64,000 bases of DNA. It comes from Dactylonectria macrodidyma (lineage: Eukaryota; Ascomycota; Sordariomycetes; Hypocreales; Nectriaceae). This document shows, in pieces, positions 19,594-33,100 of the stretch (position 1 is the stretch's first letter; each line of letters starts with the position of its first letter). Below the pieces are notes generated by a model. The model was not told the origin of the DNA. It saw only the letters and a program-made list of their open reading frames with translations, and did not search any database. The stretch is from NCBI GenBank assembly GCA_020744425.1, contig JAGMUV010000005.1, forward strand, positions 4,092,001-4,156,000. The letters are read 5' to 3'. The translations under genes were made by a program, and so were the position numbers.

Positions 19594-21413
19594 CTAATAG
19601 TAACTCTGAAGATCCGCGCTGTTGCCCCCGTATCCGCCCATAGGTCGTCCCTGCTGACTTGCTGGGCCTCGGGGAGGTTGAGCAGTCCATCCCTGACTGG
19701 GGCCAGTCGGGGCGGATGGCGGAGCTTGGGACTGGCTTGGTGGTTGGTAGGCATCATCATAATCAACCTGAGAACCATACCCACTCTGCTGGTTCCTGGG
19801 CTCGACATCATCAAGAGATCGATAGTTGAAACCGCCTCGCCCACGCCCGCCCCTGCCATTACCCCTCGAGGCATTCCGACCTCGATTGGAGTTGCCACCA
19901 CGGCCCCGGCTTTGACCCGAGCCCCCGCGACCACTTGAGTGATAACCTCGGGACTCGTTTCGACCAGCGTAATGGCCGTGCGTGTTTCTTTGATTCCAGT
20001 CGTCTTCGCCATTGTGTTTCCGCTTAGAAGTTTTGTTGGCGAACAGGCTCTCGTAAGCATCTTCCCGAGGGTCCTCAGCCTCGATTCGGAGAATGACTTT
20101 CTCACCAACGACAGTCTCGAACACGAATGATTTATCGGCTAGAAGGGGCTGCCAATTCTGTATCTTGCCAGCGTCAACTGGCCGAGCACCTTTCCTGAGC
20201 GCCAAAACAACGAGGGGACTGGGATTGTCCGTGTGGAACTTGGCCGTTGCAGGAACTGGTCGGAGGCAAGCAGCCCAGATACTATTCTCAAAGCAAGCTG
20301 TACCAGTAACTTCCCACTTCATCTTGCTGTTCATGCCGCCGACCTTTTCCAGAATACTAGCGGGACAGGGGCGAGGACATATGAGAATGTTGTTTCCGTG
20401 GTACTTGAGCTCATTCTGCGGCAAGTTAGGAGGAATCTGGGCGAGCTTGATGAGTTTCTTAGTATCATCGGGGTTGATCATGTAGCCGGTGAAGAAGACA
20501 GTCTTCTTAATCCTGAGCTTGTTCTGGCGCCTTGATGACGAGGATTGCTTGTCCACCATGTCATTGTGAATGTTGATCATGTGTTGGACTTCGGCAACTT
20601 CAACCACTGGGTCAAGAGTTGTTGAAGTATCGGCGACCTGAACTACCTCTGCCGCTAATGGACCCCGGGTGGGCATCGCGTTTTGTCTCCGGTTGTACTC
20701 GGCAAAGAAGTCGCGGAAGCCCTTGGTGTGCTTGGGACGGTCCTCATAGACGCGGATTTCCTCTGCGTTTTTGTACGTCTCCATAAGAGCCTCGAGGAAT
20801 AGTTGCTTGAAGTGCATGGTGCTCTGAAATCGCTGGTTCGAGGGGCTGACCTGGGGCTTTAGACCGACCATGTCAAAGTCGAGACCTTTGACCTTGACCA
20901 TTTTCCGGATGAGGTCAGCGAAACCTTTCTCAGAGCGGCCGGTCAGGAGCACGCACAGCGCGTCCTTCTGCCTAATGCTCAGCCTGACGAGCTCCACGAT
21001 CTTTTCATTCCACCACCCATCCCATGCGCGCTGTTCCTCTTTATCGACGCCGTCGCCGGTCGCGGCAAGAATTCGATTGTCGTGCCACCAACCGCCATTG
21101 ACAAAGATGTCCTGGTTCGACAGCGTTCCTATCGTCGGACCGTTCCAAAGCGCGGGGTTTGGGAGTGGTGTCTTGAATACTGGCGAGTGATGAAATCAGT
21201 ATGGAACACCAGGGTGAGCGGCCGCAGCTAGGCGCAAAGTCGGCCGAACAGCAGGCATCACTCACGCGTATTGTCAAAGTCGTAGACGTGAAGGGCCTTG
21301 ATATCACCAATGGCAGGCAATGTGCTGTTCAAGACAGACCAGCGACCAAGGGCTGTGATGGTGAAGTTGGAGGCGGCGGCAGTGCCATGCAACGCGTTGT
21401 AGGCCGAAGCCAT
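19594..21413 (-). CDS. Swiss-Army-Knife HAD-domain RNA-repair-like protein with RGG tail
   Basis: Two minus-strand exons, 21413-21266 and 21179-19594, total 1734 nt (577 aa). The junction restores the HAD phosphatase nucleophile motif VYDFDNTLF (DxDxT) at about residues 44-52. It is followed by PLPNPALWNG and a WWHDNRILAATGDGVDKEEQ stretch. Another HAD motif is LCVLLTGRSEKGFADLI. This arrangement matches the fungal family described as the HAD domain of Swiss-Army-Knife RNA-repair proteins; enzymatic activity of such proteins is poorly known. From about residue 440 the chain is RGG/RG-rich (SGRGGSGQSRGRGG and following), typical of RNA-binding tails. It ends in a Gln/Pro/Gly-rich segment. A long in-frame extension upstream of the chosen Met lacks recognisable domains. 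Confidence 0.82.
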
Positions 21414-22164
21414 GGCGCTGGACACGCCGCTGGGTTTTGGAAAGCGAATTGTCGCAGTGAGCAGGCAGCAGACCGTATTCAGGGAGAACGATGGTTTAGC
21501 AGTCGATGCGAGTCTCGATGTCGTTGTCGAGGAGGCGGGTGGTGGATTTGTCGCTGTCGACGTTGATGTTTGCGTAACAAAAACTGGCAGCTTGGATGAT
21601 GAATGATGTCGCCTTTGCTGGTGAATTATCGATGGGCGGCTGCTGCGGCGGCGGTGGGGCAAAACCACCACAAGAAGCGCGTGCTGGTGCTGGTACAGCT
21701 CAAGGCGGTTCCTTCCCCCGCTGGCCCTCCTGAAGCCGGAGCTGATGGCCTGAGGCTTCAGTGCGTTCAGCGCGTCTATAGGCGACAACCGCCGCGTTTT
21801 CCAGTGGAGCATTGGATCCTACAGCCTCTCGCGAGCCTACTAGAGGAGAGTTGATGGTAGCAGAGCGAGCATGTGCCTCCGACGACTCCAGCCCGCAGAG
21901 TGATTGAAGGTCCACGTCCAACCTTCAAGCTCTTGTTTCCGCTTCCAGCATAGCAATCACACGGGGGACACGAGTGCCAATAAAGCTGCAGGTCTCGGGT
22001 AACGGGATGTAATGGTCATCCAGACGGGCATTACCCCTCACAGTAGCTATTCCACCTGACGCATCTCCTCCAACCTTTTTGCGCCAACCTACCTAACCTT
22101 TGGCCAACTCTACACCCTTCGACCTTTTGCAGCTTGGGGTCAGCCAGGGCATGGGCCATCAGTC
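21414..22164. other. divergent promoter region, HAD protein / DUF167 protein
   Basis: About 750 nt between divergent start codons. Frames on both strands extend into it without domain content. No RNA gene or repeat is seen. Confidence 0.5.
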
Positions 22165-22518
22165 ATGGCGTCGTCTAGCGCAGCCATCCGCTTTGTCACC
22201 GGGACCAAAAAGTCGCCCTTGGGCAGCCTCCAGCTCCAGCTACACGTCAGGCCCGGCGCCAGCAAGAACCGCGAAGGCGTCCTTGCTGTGACCGACTATG
22301 CCATTGAGATGTGCGTCGCGGCCCAGGCGAGGGAGGGCGAGGCCAACAAGGCCGTCGTCCAGGTTCTCAGTGCCGTGCTCGGCATTCCCAAGTCAAGGCT
22401 GCAGCTGACCCATGGCCTGAAGTCACGCGACAAGACAGTCATCGTGGGGGATATCAAGGGCGATGGCGAGGAGTTTGCGAAAACGATCCGGGTGATGCTG
22501 GACAAGGCCATCGAATAG
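22165..22518 (+). CDS. DUF167 (YggU-like) family protein
   Basis: Single-exon gene of 117 aa, the normal size for this widespread small family whose cellular role is unknown. The start [10 protein letters not shown] is used because the conserved fold begins soon after. Family features seen are [20 protein letters not shown] (the VxPGASK signature), the [20 protein letters not shown] helix (ANKA motif), [20 protein letters not shown], and the RDKTVIVGD loop typical of the last strand pair. No signal peptide or membrane segment is apparent. Its left-hand neighbour is divergent, and a tRNA-Thr gene follows 457 nt downstream on the same strand. Confidence 0.88.
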   Translation: MASSSAAIRFVTGTKKSPLGSLQLQLHVRPGASKNREGVLAVTDYAIEMCVAAQAREGEANKAVVQVLSAVLGIPKSRLQLTHGLKSRDKTVIVGDIKGDGEEFAKTIRVMLDKAIE

Positions 22519-22974
22519 ACTTCCATCATGACCCTCCGTCGGGATGAGAATGAACCCCTCTTGGATTCCATGTATATTCCGTACAGCTCGTGAATCATAC
22601 AGCCCCGGATTCCACCTGGGGACTTTACAAGTCACAGACATCTATCCTCATGAGACTGAATCCGGTCGGTTCTCTTCATCCAGGTCCTGTCTCACTCACT
22701 AGCCAATTGAAGACTCGACCTAGGTTTAGGTCATCCATTCTCAGTCTTTTGTTCAATCGAGACCATTATTCTGAAGAACCTCACACCCGCTGACGATTCA
22801 ATCGGGTTTGAGCTGTGCGACGCCCCTGCATTTGCACTTTCGTCCATTTAGTTCGGTGAATTGACGGAGCTTGGCCCCACCAGAAGCTAACAGAGCTCTA
22901 ATTCAGCAGCCAAGGACTATCCCCAGCCTATAATATGGCAAATAGAACGGCAATCCCCATCAGCAGCGAAACAA
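22519..22974. other. spacer between DUF167 gene and tRNA-Thr
   Basis: About 450 nt, presumably the 3' untranslated region and tRNA 5' flank. No additional feature is seen. Confidence 0.6.
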
Positions 22975-23045
22975 GCCCCGTTGGCTAAGTGGTATAGCGT
23001 GTCACTAGTAATGACAAGATCACTGGTTCGATTCCAGTACGGGGC
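22975..23045 (+). tRNA. tRNA-Thr (anticodon AGT), intronless
   Basis: A perfect cloverleaf of 71 nt: acceptor GCCCCGT/ACGGGGC, D-stem GCTA/TAGC, anticodon stem TGTCA/TGACA with loop CTAGTAA (anticodon AGT), T-stem ACTGG/CCAGT with loop TTCGATT. Internal boxes A and B are intact and a T-tract terminator follows 17 nt downstream. Confidence 0.96.
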
Positions 23046-23062
23046 AATTCGTTTCTGATCCC

Positions 23063-23072
23063 TTTTTTTTTT
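23063..23072 (+). terminator. RNA polymerase III terminator of tRNA-Thr
   Basis: A run of ten T begins 17 nt after the tRNA 3' end. Confidence 0.85.
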
Positions 23073-26000
23073 CCGTCCTGCTCGTGACAATCGTTTCTTT
23101 TTCGCCATTGTTGGTTTTGCGATCGACACCAGATGAATGAATATCTGCTTGAAAATCAGTCAGATTTAACCTGTGTATGTAGATTGGGATGAATGAACAT
23201 TTACCAAAATTGTTGCCCCAATGTTGCCCCCCTCCCCCCGCGACTGCCCCAGCTCCATGTGACGTCTCTCTTGCTCGACAGTTGCGGTTTCTGATGTCAG
23301 ACACTACAAAATCCGACTTGTCTGTCTTGGGGAAGAACCATACATACCTAACATGTTTAGGTAGTTGAAACCCTGAGTAGTAAGCATCGATCTATTTGGT
23401 GCGAGATGCGTACATTTGGAGAGTTTCTGGCCACTCTCCTGCGCTTTGATGATGCGTGGCGTGGATAGTTGATCGTATTCAAATGACCGATACCTAGTCT
23501 AGCAAATTAGCCTGCGCAGAGTTGGAAAGTAATTTGGTACTTCATCTTCTGGAACGACAATCTCTCAACGTACTTGTTCCAATGGCGGGGTTCCGTGCTT
23601 ATGTGCAACTCGTATGAGCGTTTGGCGCATGTAGATGTTGTCAATTAAGCTCACTCAGACACACGCCGCTTCACAAATTGAATTAGCAAACTCATACAGC
23701 GACAAACAACATGATGTTCATCTCCATTCGATAATTTCGCATTTTTTGACGTCAAGACGGCGTTGCTGGGGTTCCTAGCCGGTTTCCCTCTCGTGAGGAT
23801 CATCGGGATCGTCATCAGCATTGCCAGATTGACCACGAAGCCCCCCTTCTTACCCTGGGACGCTTAGGATGGTTGCAAACTGTTAAAGTGAGACACAGCA
23901 GCTGACCCTTCGACAGCCCTGTGGTTTGGCCTGTGGTTTAGGGGACAATGCGGTTCAGGGGATAGATAGAGAGCAATCGCTGCCGTATTGATCCCGCCAG
24001 ATCAGCCCAACGCCCTCGCCGGTGTGCCCAATGTTGGCGGGGAAGAATTGTCTAGCAAGGCTCCCGCTCTTCCAAGTGACAGCTCCTATCAGCATTGATC
24101 CCAACAGCGTCGTGTTTCCGCGGACACGGCCTGAACTCCGTCTATGAGCAGGAGGAAAGGTTGGATCTAGCACTCGCTAGAGCATCTCGGCCCTCTCCAA
24201 GGAGCTGCCAAAACTCAATTCGCTCGACGACTGGTCGATATTGTCGCATACCCGTCTCCATTGGATGGTGCAATCCACCTTTGCCCATACCATTCAACCT
24301 CGCAGATCGCACTGGACGTCATAGACCCACGCCGGTTCTGTCCGCATCCTAAGCTTCCCCGCCACACACAGAAACCTCCCAGTGCCTTTGTTCAATGAAA
24401 ATGCATTCTCTTGTGATGCTGCTAATGAGCTTCATCAGCCTCGGAGATGGTGAACCCCTGAGGCAGAAAGTGCACACACAGTGAGCTTGTATGAACGTTA
24501 CCCCCTGGTCCATTGAGGGCGTTCTCTCGCCTTCAGTTTGATGCCATGTCACTCTGTCCGTAGCAGACGTCGACTTGCCAGAACAGGAAGTGTCACGGTC
24601 AAACCTGTCGTTGCCATTGGCCGTGTCTGGGGGGGGGGTCTCTTCTGCATGAAGGGTTGGTTCTCTCAGAGTGACCGCTGAGAAAAGAGAAAGAAGGAGG
24701 GAGAGAGTCTGGGTCGTGTCTTTACGGGCTGGCAAACAACTTTGCTACAATCCCTCGAAGAGTCTGTCGATGAGAGCATTCAACATAGTACCTCCGTCGA
24801 CACTTGTAAGAGCAGAGGCCCTCTCGTCCTCTCCACGGCTCGTCAAGGGCAGGGCCATGACCCCTTGATAAGTCTCGTCCCTGACTCCCAGGACCATTCT
24901 ATCCGCGTACCGAGATTCTCACCCCCGTCAGCGATCTCAGCTCCCGTTCCGCATCCCGGCTGCATGGCGCCCAATGGTGCAGCCGAATCCTAGACGCTGA
25001 TGGAGAGTGACTTGTGGCTCAGAACTTGTCGATCACCCGCTTAGCTTCAGCACACCCCCCTCCGATGCAGCTCCCAAGAAGGGCCCCTTGTCTTGCAGCA
25101 CATCTTGCAGGCTTGCAGCAAGCTCCAGAGCCAGTGAACGGTGCAGCTCGACAGCGTTTCGAAACGCTCCTAGCCCTACCGACTTGGGCTAACTGTCTAG
25201 ACGGTCCAATATCGCCACAAAGGAGGCAGCCCATGGCTACCACAATGTGGCTCGCCGGAGCAAATGAGCCACAGCATCCCAGGTACCACGCTTTTGCACG
25301 CCACATGCCACATGGCCTGGAGTCTCGACTGACCCATCGGAACCCTTGCACAGCTGATGAGGTCCTCGGTTGCGGCCTTGCGCGCCGATCGGATTGCGCG
25401 GTTCGCAGATCATCTCCCCTGGAGAAGCGAGGCGTGAACTCAAGTGTGGCTAGTGATGCTCGGCTGACAAGAAGTCTGTAACAGCGGCTCATGAGGCGGA
25501 GGGGTTGATTGGGATTAGATACGCTTGCGAAGATGCAGGGAGAAGAGCTGGAGCTATCCGCTGACATTGTCTAACCTCAACGATGATGCGATCGACAAGC
25601 TGTACAACTTGACATCTGCTAATGCCGCGCATTCCGTGCCGAGAAGCATCGTTTCAAAGCCATTGTCAGCCAACAACTTAGTTCGCTTCAGCCACACGCA
25701 ACACTCCCTTGTACTTGTTGACAACAAACAAGTAGCAGTATTGGACCAGAACATATCGTAGATACCTGAAGGATGAGGCCGCCCATGGCCCAATACTTAG
25801 CCTGAAGAGGAGAAATTGAGAAGCGAAGGGATCGACACCATCTATTTCCTTGTCAGTCAACAAACTCGTGGAACCCAGCCCAGCGGACAAACAAACAACT
25901 AACACGGGAATTCGGGGACTTCTAACAATCCACCTGGATTCGCCACTTCAAAACTCAACGCCCCAACTACCTAACCTACCTAATCGACCGCCATGATCCC

Positions 26001-27432
26001 ATGCCCAACTCATAGACTAACCAATTGAACAAACTTCTACGTGATATTCCACCATTCATCATCCCTGGAGCTTACCGTCCATTCCCAATGGCCATGGAGC
26101 CCAAGCTCGACGCGCAAGCCACCTCGCCACACCTCTCCGGCATTGAATGTGGCTTGCCCTTCATGCCGTCGTTTTCCAGCGTGGCGAATAAATCTAACTC
26201 GCAGGCTAACGATTTGAATGGTGCTACTGCGTGCTCTTTCGCTTTGCACTGCCACAATATTTGACGGATATGAAGGTACATTGCAATGATCAAGATACGG
26301 TGTGGCGAGTGCATTGGCTAGGCCGTAATTGCAAACCACACCCCCTAGAGCACGTATGGCCTGAGCATCAACGCGCCATACCTTTAGTCTGTTGTTGTCA
26401 AGGTACTTTCGGGTTGTCGTACTGCGTACTTTTGGGTCAGGGTTGCAGCCTCAAGTGATTTGCACAGGGTCCACGATCGCCTATCGGAACCAAACTCAAC
26501 CTCATGTCAATGACTTAACGATGACTGCTATTATCCTTCTTGCAAAGTCGTCAGAAACCTGCTAGTCACGTTGCCCTGCATTTTGGCCGGGGCCGTTCCA
26601 TCACAGCTAAAGACAAACCAGAGAGAGTTGTAACAGAGTCGATAAATGCGAGATTTTAGATATATGTTTGCCACCTAGTTATTCACTTCATATTCATAGA
26701 GAATTTGTGCCAAATATGTGCATCTGATGCCTGTTCGCATTAATTCATAAGCCCCGGTTGTCGTATGCCTCGGGGTGGGTGTCATGGGCGTAAAGTAGTA
26801 CAAAGAAGAAGGATCTCAGCGCATCAGGTATGATATGATACCGTCTTGAGACTCGAATAGAAAATCGGAAAAGGGAAAAAGAAAACAAGTAAAGCGGAAG
26901 GGATTTCCCAAAAGATCTTTCCATCCATCGCCTGGGAGTCTCCATATCCCTTCATCATTGCCTCCGTTCAAAATCCTTCCCATGAATATCCACCTTGTCT
27001 AAGAACGGCTTCACGTCGGCCAGGACGCTGTTGTCGTACTCGCAAAGTAGGATCCCACAGAGCGCCATCCATTGCGCAGAGGTACCTCTCATAATCCGAG
27101 GGTAAAACCGAGTGCGAGAAAAAGGCCAAAGAAAAAAACCAACGCATCGTTTCCTTGGGTATTGAAGCGAAGCAGTAACAGGGTTGAAAAGAAACAAAGC
27201 AAAGCATCATCCGACAAGCGCTCCAGGGAGCCGTGGTATCTTTTCAACAAGTGTCGTCAAACGCCCCAAAGCAAACAATCCATCCGTGTATGTGTGATCG
27301 TGAGCCCAACCTGGCGGCAGGTTGGGGGAGCTAGCATAACATTTACATGTCCCAGTCTAGACCTCGTGTGTTCATCTGCCTAAAAGCAGTCGTATCGTTG
27401 GGGCAAACAGGGTAAGAAAAGAAATCAAAAGA
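23073..27432. other. gene-free interval
   Basis: About 4.4 kb with only short, unrecognisable frames. The longest (about 180 codons near 25.0-25.6 kb) is Arg/Ser/Cys-biased and overlapped by a plus-strand frame, so I do not call it. The last few hundred bases are probably the 3' untranslated region of the CP2-type gene. No transposon ends, satellites or RNA genes were noticed. Confidence 0.45.
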
Positions 27433-30101
27433 TTAAAAGACAAGACGCAGGACATATCCGCCTGTCTCGTCAGATAGTTGTGTGTCGGGAGAACCGTCGT
27501 TTGAGTCGACCGCCATCTCCCACTCGCGCTTCGCTCCTGGGGATTGTTCAACTTCCTCAATTTGGAGGACCATGTCTTGGCCCTCCTTGAGTTCTCGGAT
27601 AACGTCGTCGTCCAATTCAACCTCGAGGCCGTTCTGGAGCGAGCGAGTTGTTCGCGTGATTCGAGCCGGATCAAATCCCCACTTGGCTGCAAGACGATCA
27701 TTGAAGTCTTTCAGTGTCCGCCGCGTCAAGTAAATGGCCCGATGGTAATTCCGCTGTTCGGCGCCTTCTTGGGTGTGGCGACGGACGTAGAAGCAAGCAA
27801 CAGGCTTCGGGGCCCGCTCTAGCGGGGGCCTGTATGAGGGATCGACGTCAAGAGCTTCGATCCAGCCGCTAAGGTTCCCGTCGTCATCTGTCTTGTTGAC
27901 TTTTGTTGGAGGATCCGAGCCCTTGCGAGAAGTATCACCCACGGCAACGGAGTCAAAGTTTTGCCATTGGCCACCAGGGCCGATGGCAGAGGCGTGTGAC
28001 GCCAGAGACAGGGAACTTGGCGAGGGAGAAATCATGGAGCCGGTTATGGAACTGCGTCCACTTCTGGCCTGCCAGTTTGTGCCGTCGCGACTTTCGGTCT
28101 TGGTGAGGGGCGAAGCGTCTCCAGGAAGTGATACGGGGTGTAGATCGGGATCGTCGTGCTCTTCACCTCGAAGATACAGAACGCTGACAGGTCGGGTGCT
28201 GGTGAACATGTCCTGGAGGGTTTGAAGTTTAAAGTGCAAGTCTTCCTCCATGGTCACCCGCCCCCCGCCAGCGGAGCTTGCAGAAGACATAGACCATGTC
28301 CGCTTGTGCTTGATGACTTTGCCAGGTCGGTGCATTTCTCCTGCCTTGGGGCCGGCGCTCGAGCGCTTCCGCTTGCCAAAGTCTTTCATACCGCTCTCAG
28401 CTGGTGCAATCTGCTGCTTGAGTTTGTCAATGGACTTCTTAACGTGAGCAACATCGTTGGAGAGTTTGCGTTCGGCTCCGTGATCTCGGAAGAGCTTGAC
28501 CTTGCAGAAGCAGATCTCGGGTTTGGCATCGGCGGTCGGGGACAGGCCATCCGAAGTGACTGGGCTGGTTTTGGCGCAGAGTCGGACTGGAATGCCCTTC
28601 ACTCCTTTGGAATGGCTGAAGTCTGTGGAGAGGAAGTTGAACCGTACTGCGATGTTTGCCTCGCAGGCACCGTTGGTACCTGGCGTCCATATGACCGAGA
28701 AACCATCAAATGACGATGATTCAAGCTCCATGCGAGTTCTCTTGTCGTCTCCTTCGATTGGTTGTCCCGCTTCGACATACTCGACAGCTTGAAGTTTCCC
28801 GCCTCTTTGATGCGCCTCATTGGTCCCTCTACCTTCCTTCCAAAGACCCCAACAGACGCCTGGCCGTTGTCTCTGTTGGTCATCCTCGAACGAAACTCGC
28901 ACAAAGGTGCGATACTTAGTGCCGGGAACAATGGGTAGAGTCGCATTGGTGTCGGTGACGGACAAGGAGTAGGCTTGTCCTTTGTTGAGATAAGTTATGG
29001 GAACCTCATCCGCTTGCTTGATCATGGCGGTCGGCGCATTGAGAGTAGAGTGGAATCGAAACTTCTCAGCCGAGGTAGGAAGAGGGTGAGATGCCTGAAC
29101 ATCAGTAAACGGGCGTGTCTGGAGTCCAATCATGGCGGTTGAATTCTGGAAAGGGTCCATTGGCATGGGCTCTTCCGGTGGTTTAGAATCCATTGGGGGA
29201 GCGTCCTGATCCATTGTTTCGTAGCCGGTATCCTGGTGAACGAAGCTGGATGGGGCAAAGGCCGGCTGAGGCGGAGGCGCTTGGATGAAGGGGTTAAACT
29301 GGTGGAATTGTTGGGAGTGAAATGCTTGGAACCCTGCTATGTCCATAGGCCCAGTCCCTGGTACAGCATGCATCCCCTCTCCCGAAGTAGGCATTGAGAG
29401 CGGAGTTCCGAGACCCATACCGAAACCAAGGGTCGGGGTATGGAGGTCGCCAGCCTGATGGTGAAAGAGAGTGTTGGTTCCACCTGGGGTTGGTGTGTAA
29501 TATCCAGGTGGTGCATTGGCGAAGTTGGCAAAGGAGAGTGAGTTAGGGTCTAATAGGGACGGTGTAAACCTCCAAGGTTCATTTGTAGCCCGGGGAGTTG
29601 GGTCTTGGTCGCGGAAGACATCTTGGGTAATGCCCTGGGCTCTGTATGAGAAGTATCAGTCAGCGGGTTTGATCAGCTAGTCAACCCAGTGCGATCTGAA
29701 AGTTGGATGGCAACCACAGAAGACAACCTTAAGACTCGCGAAATAGTTTTCCGACAGCAATTGTAGCTAAGAAGCTGCCACTGGAAATATGAAAGACATA
29801 CCTCTCAGGTTGTGGCGGTGCATGGACGATAGGATTCTCGGCTGCAACGGTCTGTGATATTGCGGGGGCGGTGGTTGCGGTGCTGACGGCTGCGACCTGA
29901 GGGAACTGCTGTCGAAAATCGGCCAACAGGTCGTCCCCGGGTTTCTGCGAGCTTGTTCTATATGGAGAGGAGGCAGGTCAGTACAGTAAACGACGGGGGC
30001 AAAATGGCTAGGACAACAGCTAGCGGAGCATGGCGAGATGTGCTTCGAGTCATAGTCGCAGTCGCCCGTAGGAGCCAAGTCGCTTACCTTTGACGGAACA
30101 T
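27433..30101 (-). CDS. CP2/Grainyhead-type transcription factor
   Basis: Predicted nuclear DNA-binding regulator. Minus-strand exons 30101-30088 (14 nt, MFRQ plus a split Arg), 29957-29802 and 29641-27433 total 2379 nt (792 aa). Residues 1-240 are a Pro/Gln/Ala-rich activation-type region. The CP2 DNA-binding domain covers roughly residues 240-415, seen as KFRFHSTLNAPTAMIKQADE, TYLNKGQAYSLSVTD, the KYRTFVRVSFEDDQQRQRP loop, VCWGLWKEG, and SFDGFSVIWTPGTNGACEAN with IAVRFNFLSTDFSHSKGVKG. The RLCAKTSPV end and a Lys-rich linker follow. A ubiquitin-like/dimerisation-type segment near the end includes ITRTTRSLQNGLEVELDDDV. In Neurospora a relative (csp-2) controls conidial separation and cell-wall remodelling; orthology is inferred. 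The short first exon is supported by the ATG, the GTAAGC donor and frame agreement. Confidence 0.88.
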
Positions 30102-33100
30102 ATCGAGGTGAGAGGGCAAGCTAGTTCGCTGCCAAAACAAGAGAACTTCCTCGGGTTTCCCAAACGTAGCGGGGTGGAATATTGCCTCTCGGCGAGGATG
30201 TCACGCGGTTTTGCGATCTCGCGACAGCAAGGGGACGTGTGCGCTGTGTCCAAACGGCGACGGCTCAGTTTGCGCCGGAGTTGTTCATGGGTTGCGCCAG
30301 AGAGTAGGCCAAGACTGGGGCGTGTATGGAGGACTGCGTCGCGTCGCAGACGAGGGGCGACAGGAGGAAGTTATACGTCTGATGTTGTTGATTTGACGTG
30401 ACGGTATAAACGTTGTATGAGCGAGTGGGAGAAAACGAATGGGCACGAAGTGTAGGGGAATTTCGAGGGTTAGAGAGAGTAAAATAATAAATAAAAAGGT
30501 GAGGTTAGGTTAGGTGAAGCTAGGGACGTATTGCAGGAAGTAGCCGGGGGTGGTGGGTGTAGCGGTACGGTACAGATGAAGTAGAGAGGTATGGTAGGCA
30601 GGGATGGTATGAGTAGTGGTGGGGAATTGTCGTCAGTCTGAGGCAGAGAGACTGATGAGTGAACGGAGCAAAGCAGAGAGGGGGTGGCCAAGGCCGGGGG
30701 GTGGGGAGGGGTGTTGTGGTGGCGGTGTCGTGGATCGAGCTCTTTTTAGGTGGGAGAGGAGTGGGAGAGCGTGGAGTGAGAGAGAGCGAGTGGGAGAACG
30801 GGTGGGAAACAAATGAAGGTCGTGAGAATATCGTGTCAAGGATGTGAGTCGTTGGAGAACGTGTGGTGTGGACGCTTTGTGGGTGTGCGGGTTCGTCCGT
30901 GCTATGGCCTGCACCACGAAGCGGCTCTGTCTCGCCAGATATATTGCTTGATGTGTATCCCGACGAACTGGTCCGAGTCGAACGACGGCTCGGGGAGTTG
31001 GACAGGTCTATATGCGGAGGTTATGAACGTCCCGCGATGGGATGGGGCTGGTGATATGAAGATGGAATGGGCGATGGCGGGTCAGCCACTGGGTATAGAG
31101 TAGGTAGGGTGCAGAGAGAATTGCTGTCCTTGAATGTCGGGTACAGAAGTACTGCAAAGGCGGAGGGTGTTGTGCAGGTGGTCCGCGCCGCTGTGGAGAG
31201 AGGAGCGTTCCCGTCGTTGGGAGAGACGACTTATTGGCAAAGCGTTGTATGTAGGGGGCGTGCCAGTAATAAGTGCGACAATGGCTCGGCCGTAGTGTTG
31301 TTGGATTCTAGTGATGCCATCGGGTCTGATACCCACGGACGAAATGGCTTTGTCTAGTATGGCTCAGGCGTCTGGAGTCTGGGCGCCGAGGGGTTATATC
31401 GACCGGGTACTGTAGGCGAGCAGGCGAGCGAGGTGGTATTTTGTCAACTGGGGACGGGGACGACCTAAGGTAGGTAAGTACCTAGGTCGGTTGGTGAGTA
31501 GGGCCAGATACTGGAGTGTCATCCGCAATCTGCTGCTGCGCTTCCGTTGCTGATGGCTGAACCAGAACGAGCCTTGCACCCGACTTATTGTATGGACTGC
31601 TCACAAAGAGCCCTACAATAGCGACGGGCTCAGAGGGAGCTAGAGCCTGGGGGGAATAGAGGTCGCTGGCATGGATCACATCGCAGGGTTCCCTAGCCTG
31701 CTTCGGCGCCTTTGCAGATCCCTGTCAGTAGGAGAAGTGGAGAGAGGCTCGTGGATGAAAATTGTTAGTGAGGGACAAGGGAACGCCGGTCCTTCGCCTC
31801 CGACCGCTACGATGACGCCCCCTCCCCCCCCTTCCTACCTAAAAGAGCAAGGGGAGGAGGTGCGTGGGTAGGCAGGTAGATGACTGCAGCTTCCCCGCCT
31901 GGAGGTACCAGGGAGCTTGCTCGTGAGGGAAGGAAGAACGGATGCTACTCCATTCTTCGAGCATTTTTCGAGTGGGCGCCAGGCCAGCCCACCGAAAGCA
32001 CCAAGCAACTCCCTTAATTACGGTGCCTCTCGGCCATTGTGACCTCTCTATATCGGCATTTCGAGGGAGGTAGTGGTACTCCGTGTCATCGTCCAGCGCT
32101 GTTGGACACATCACACGCCAGACGGACCACCTAAGAAATGGAACTAAATTTCCACACCCGGCCCTTTGCAGTGTCCATTGCTTTCCCTTTCCCCAGCATT
32201 GTCTCCACCTCATACCCAAGGGCCCCAAAGCCTCTGCTCTCTCGACGTGCTAAGACGCCCCCAGCTCCAGGTGTTACAGCGGTCACCCTTACGCAGGAAC
32301 GCCATCCGTCCACCCAGGCCGCGGGAGGTGGAGGCGGCCATACCCACTGCGATTTGCTTCAAGGGCACGCTGGATCGGATCTTTCCCGTGTCATCGGCCC
32401 TCCAGCCCAACGTCGATTTTCGAGCATCTTCTGGCGCCTGACAAGACAATTTCAATGCCAACACCAACACCGACGCCAGCGCCCACCCACGCGTCCTGGC
32501 GCGCGCCTAGGTGCCGCTGTCTCGGACGGACTGAGCGTCCAGCCGTCTTTTGGGTTCGATTTTCCCTTACCGACAGGATGGATCATGGATCCAGAGACCC
32601 AGAAACCACAAACAATACACAGAGCCTTCATTTCTCAAAGAGGGTCTCGAGCCCACCAATAACCATATTCTGCGCGGCATCTTTTGACAACGACGGTGTG
32701 ACACTGAGCTTCCGCTTCCCGCTCCTTCAGTTACGCACTCTCGACCGCCACACATGGGCTCTGTATTATGCCCTCATGCCTGCCTATTGGCCCTTTCGCT
32801 CCCTCTCCGAAGTCGTCGATTCGCCCGCCTGATAGGGTGCTAACGCCCGCCTGGTCTAGGTATCTGTAGACTGCGTCCAAGGAGTGACAAGGGCGTCTCA
32901 TTCCAAGCCTTCCCCTTTGGGACCAGCCATCTGACCAGGGCTGTCATTTGGTTCACCGTGACATCTCATGGCGAGACTTTAGCCGTCGATGGCCTTGTCC
33001 AGCCGTCCAGTTGGCGCATGGCATGTCTCGAGGACTCTTCAAGCCTCAACAGTGCTCCTGCGCCGTTCAAGGGTGTCCCAACCCATCCGTGCTATCCCCA

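Noticed and set aside
25019..25567. Minus-strand frame of 182 codons
   Set aside because: Cys/Arg/Ser-rich composition with an equally long antisense frame; not protein-like.
32138..32662. Plus-strand frame of 174 codons
   Set aside because: Low-information Arg/Pro/Ser composition; ends without any domain-like pattern.
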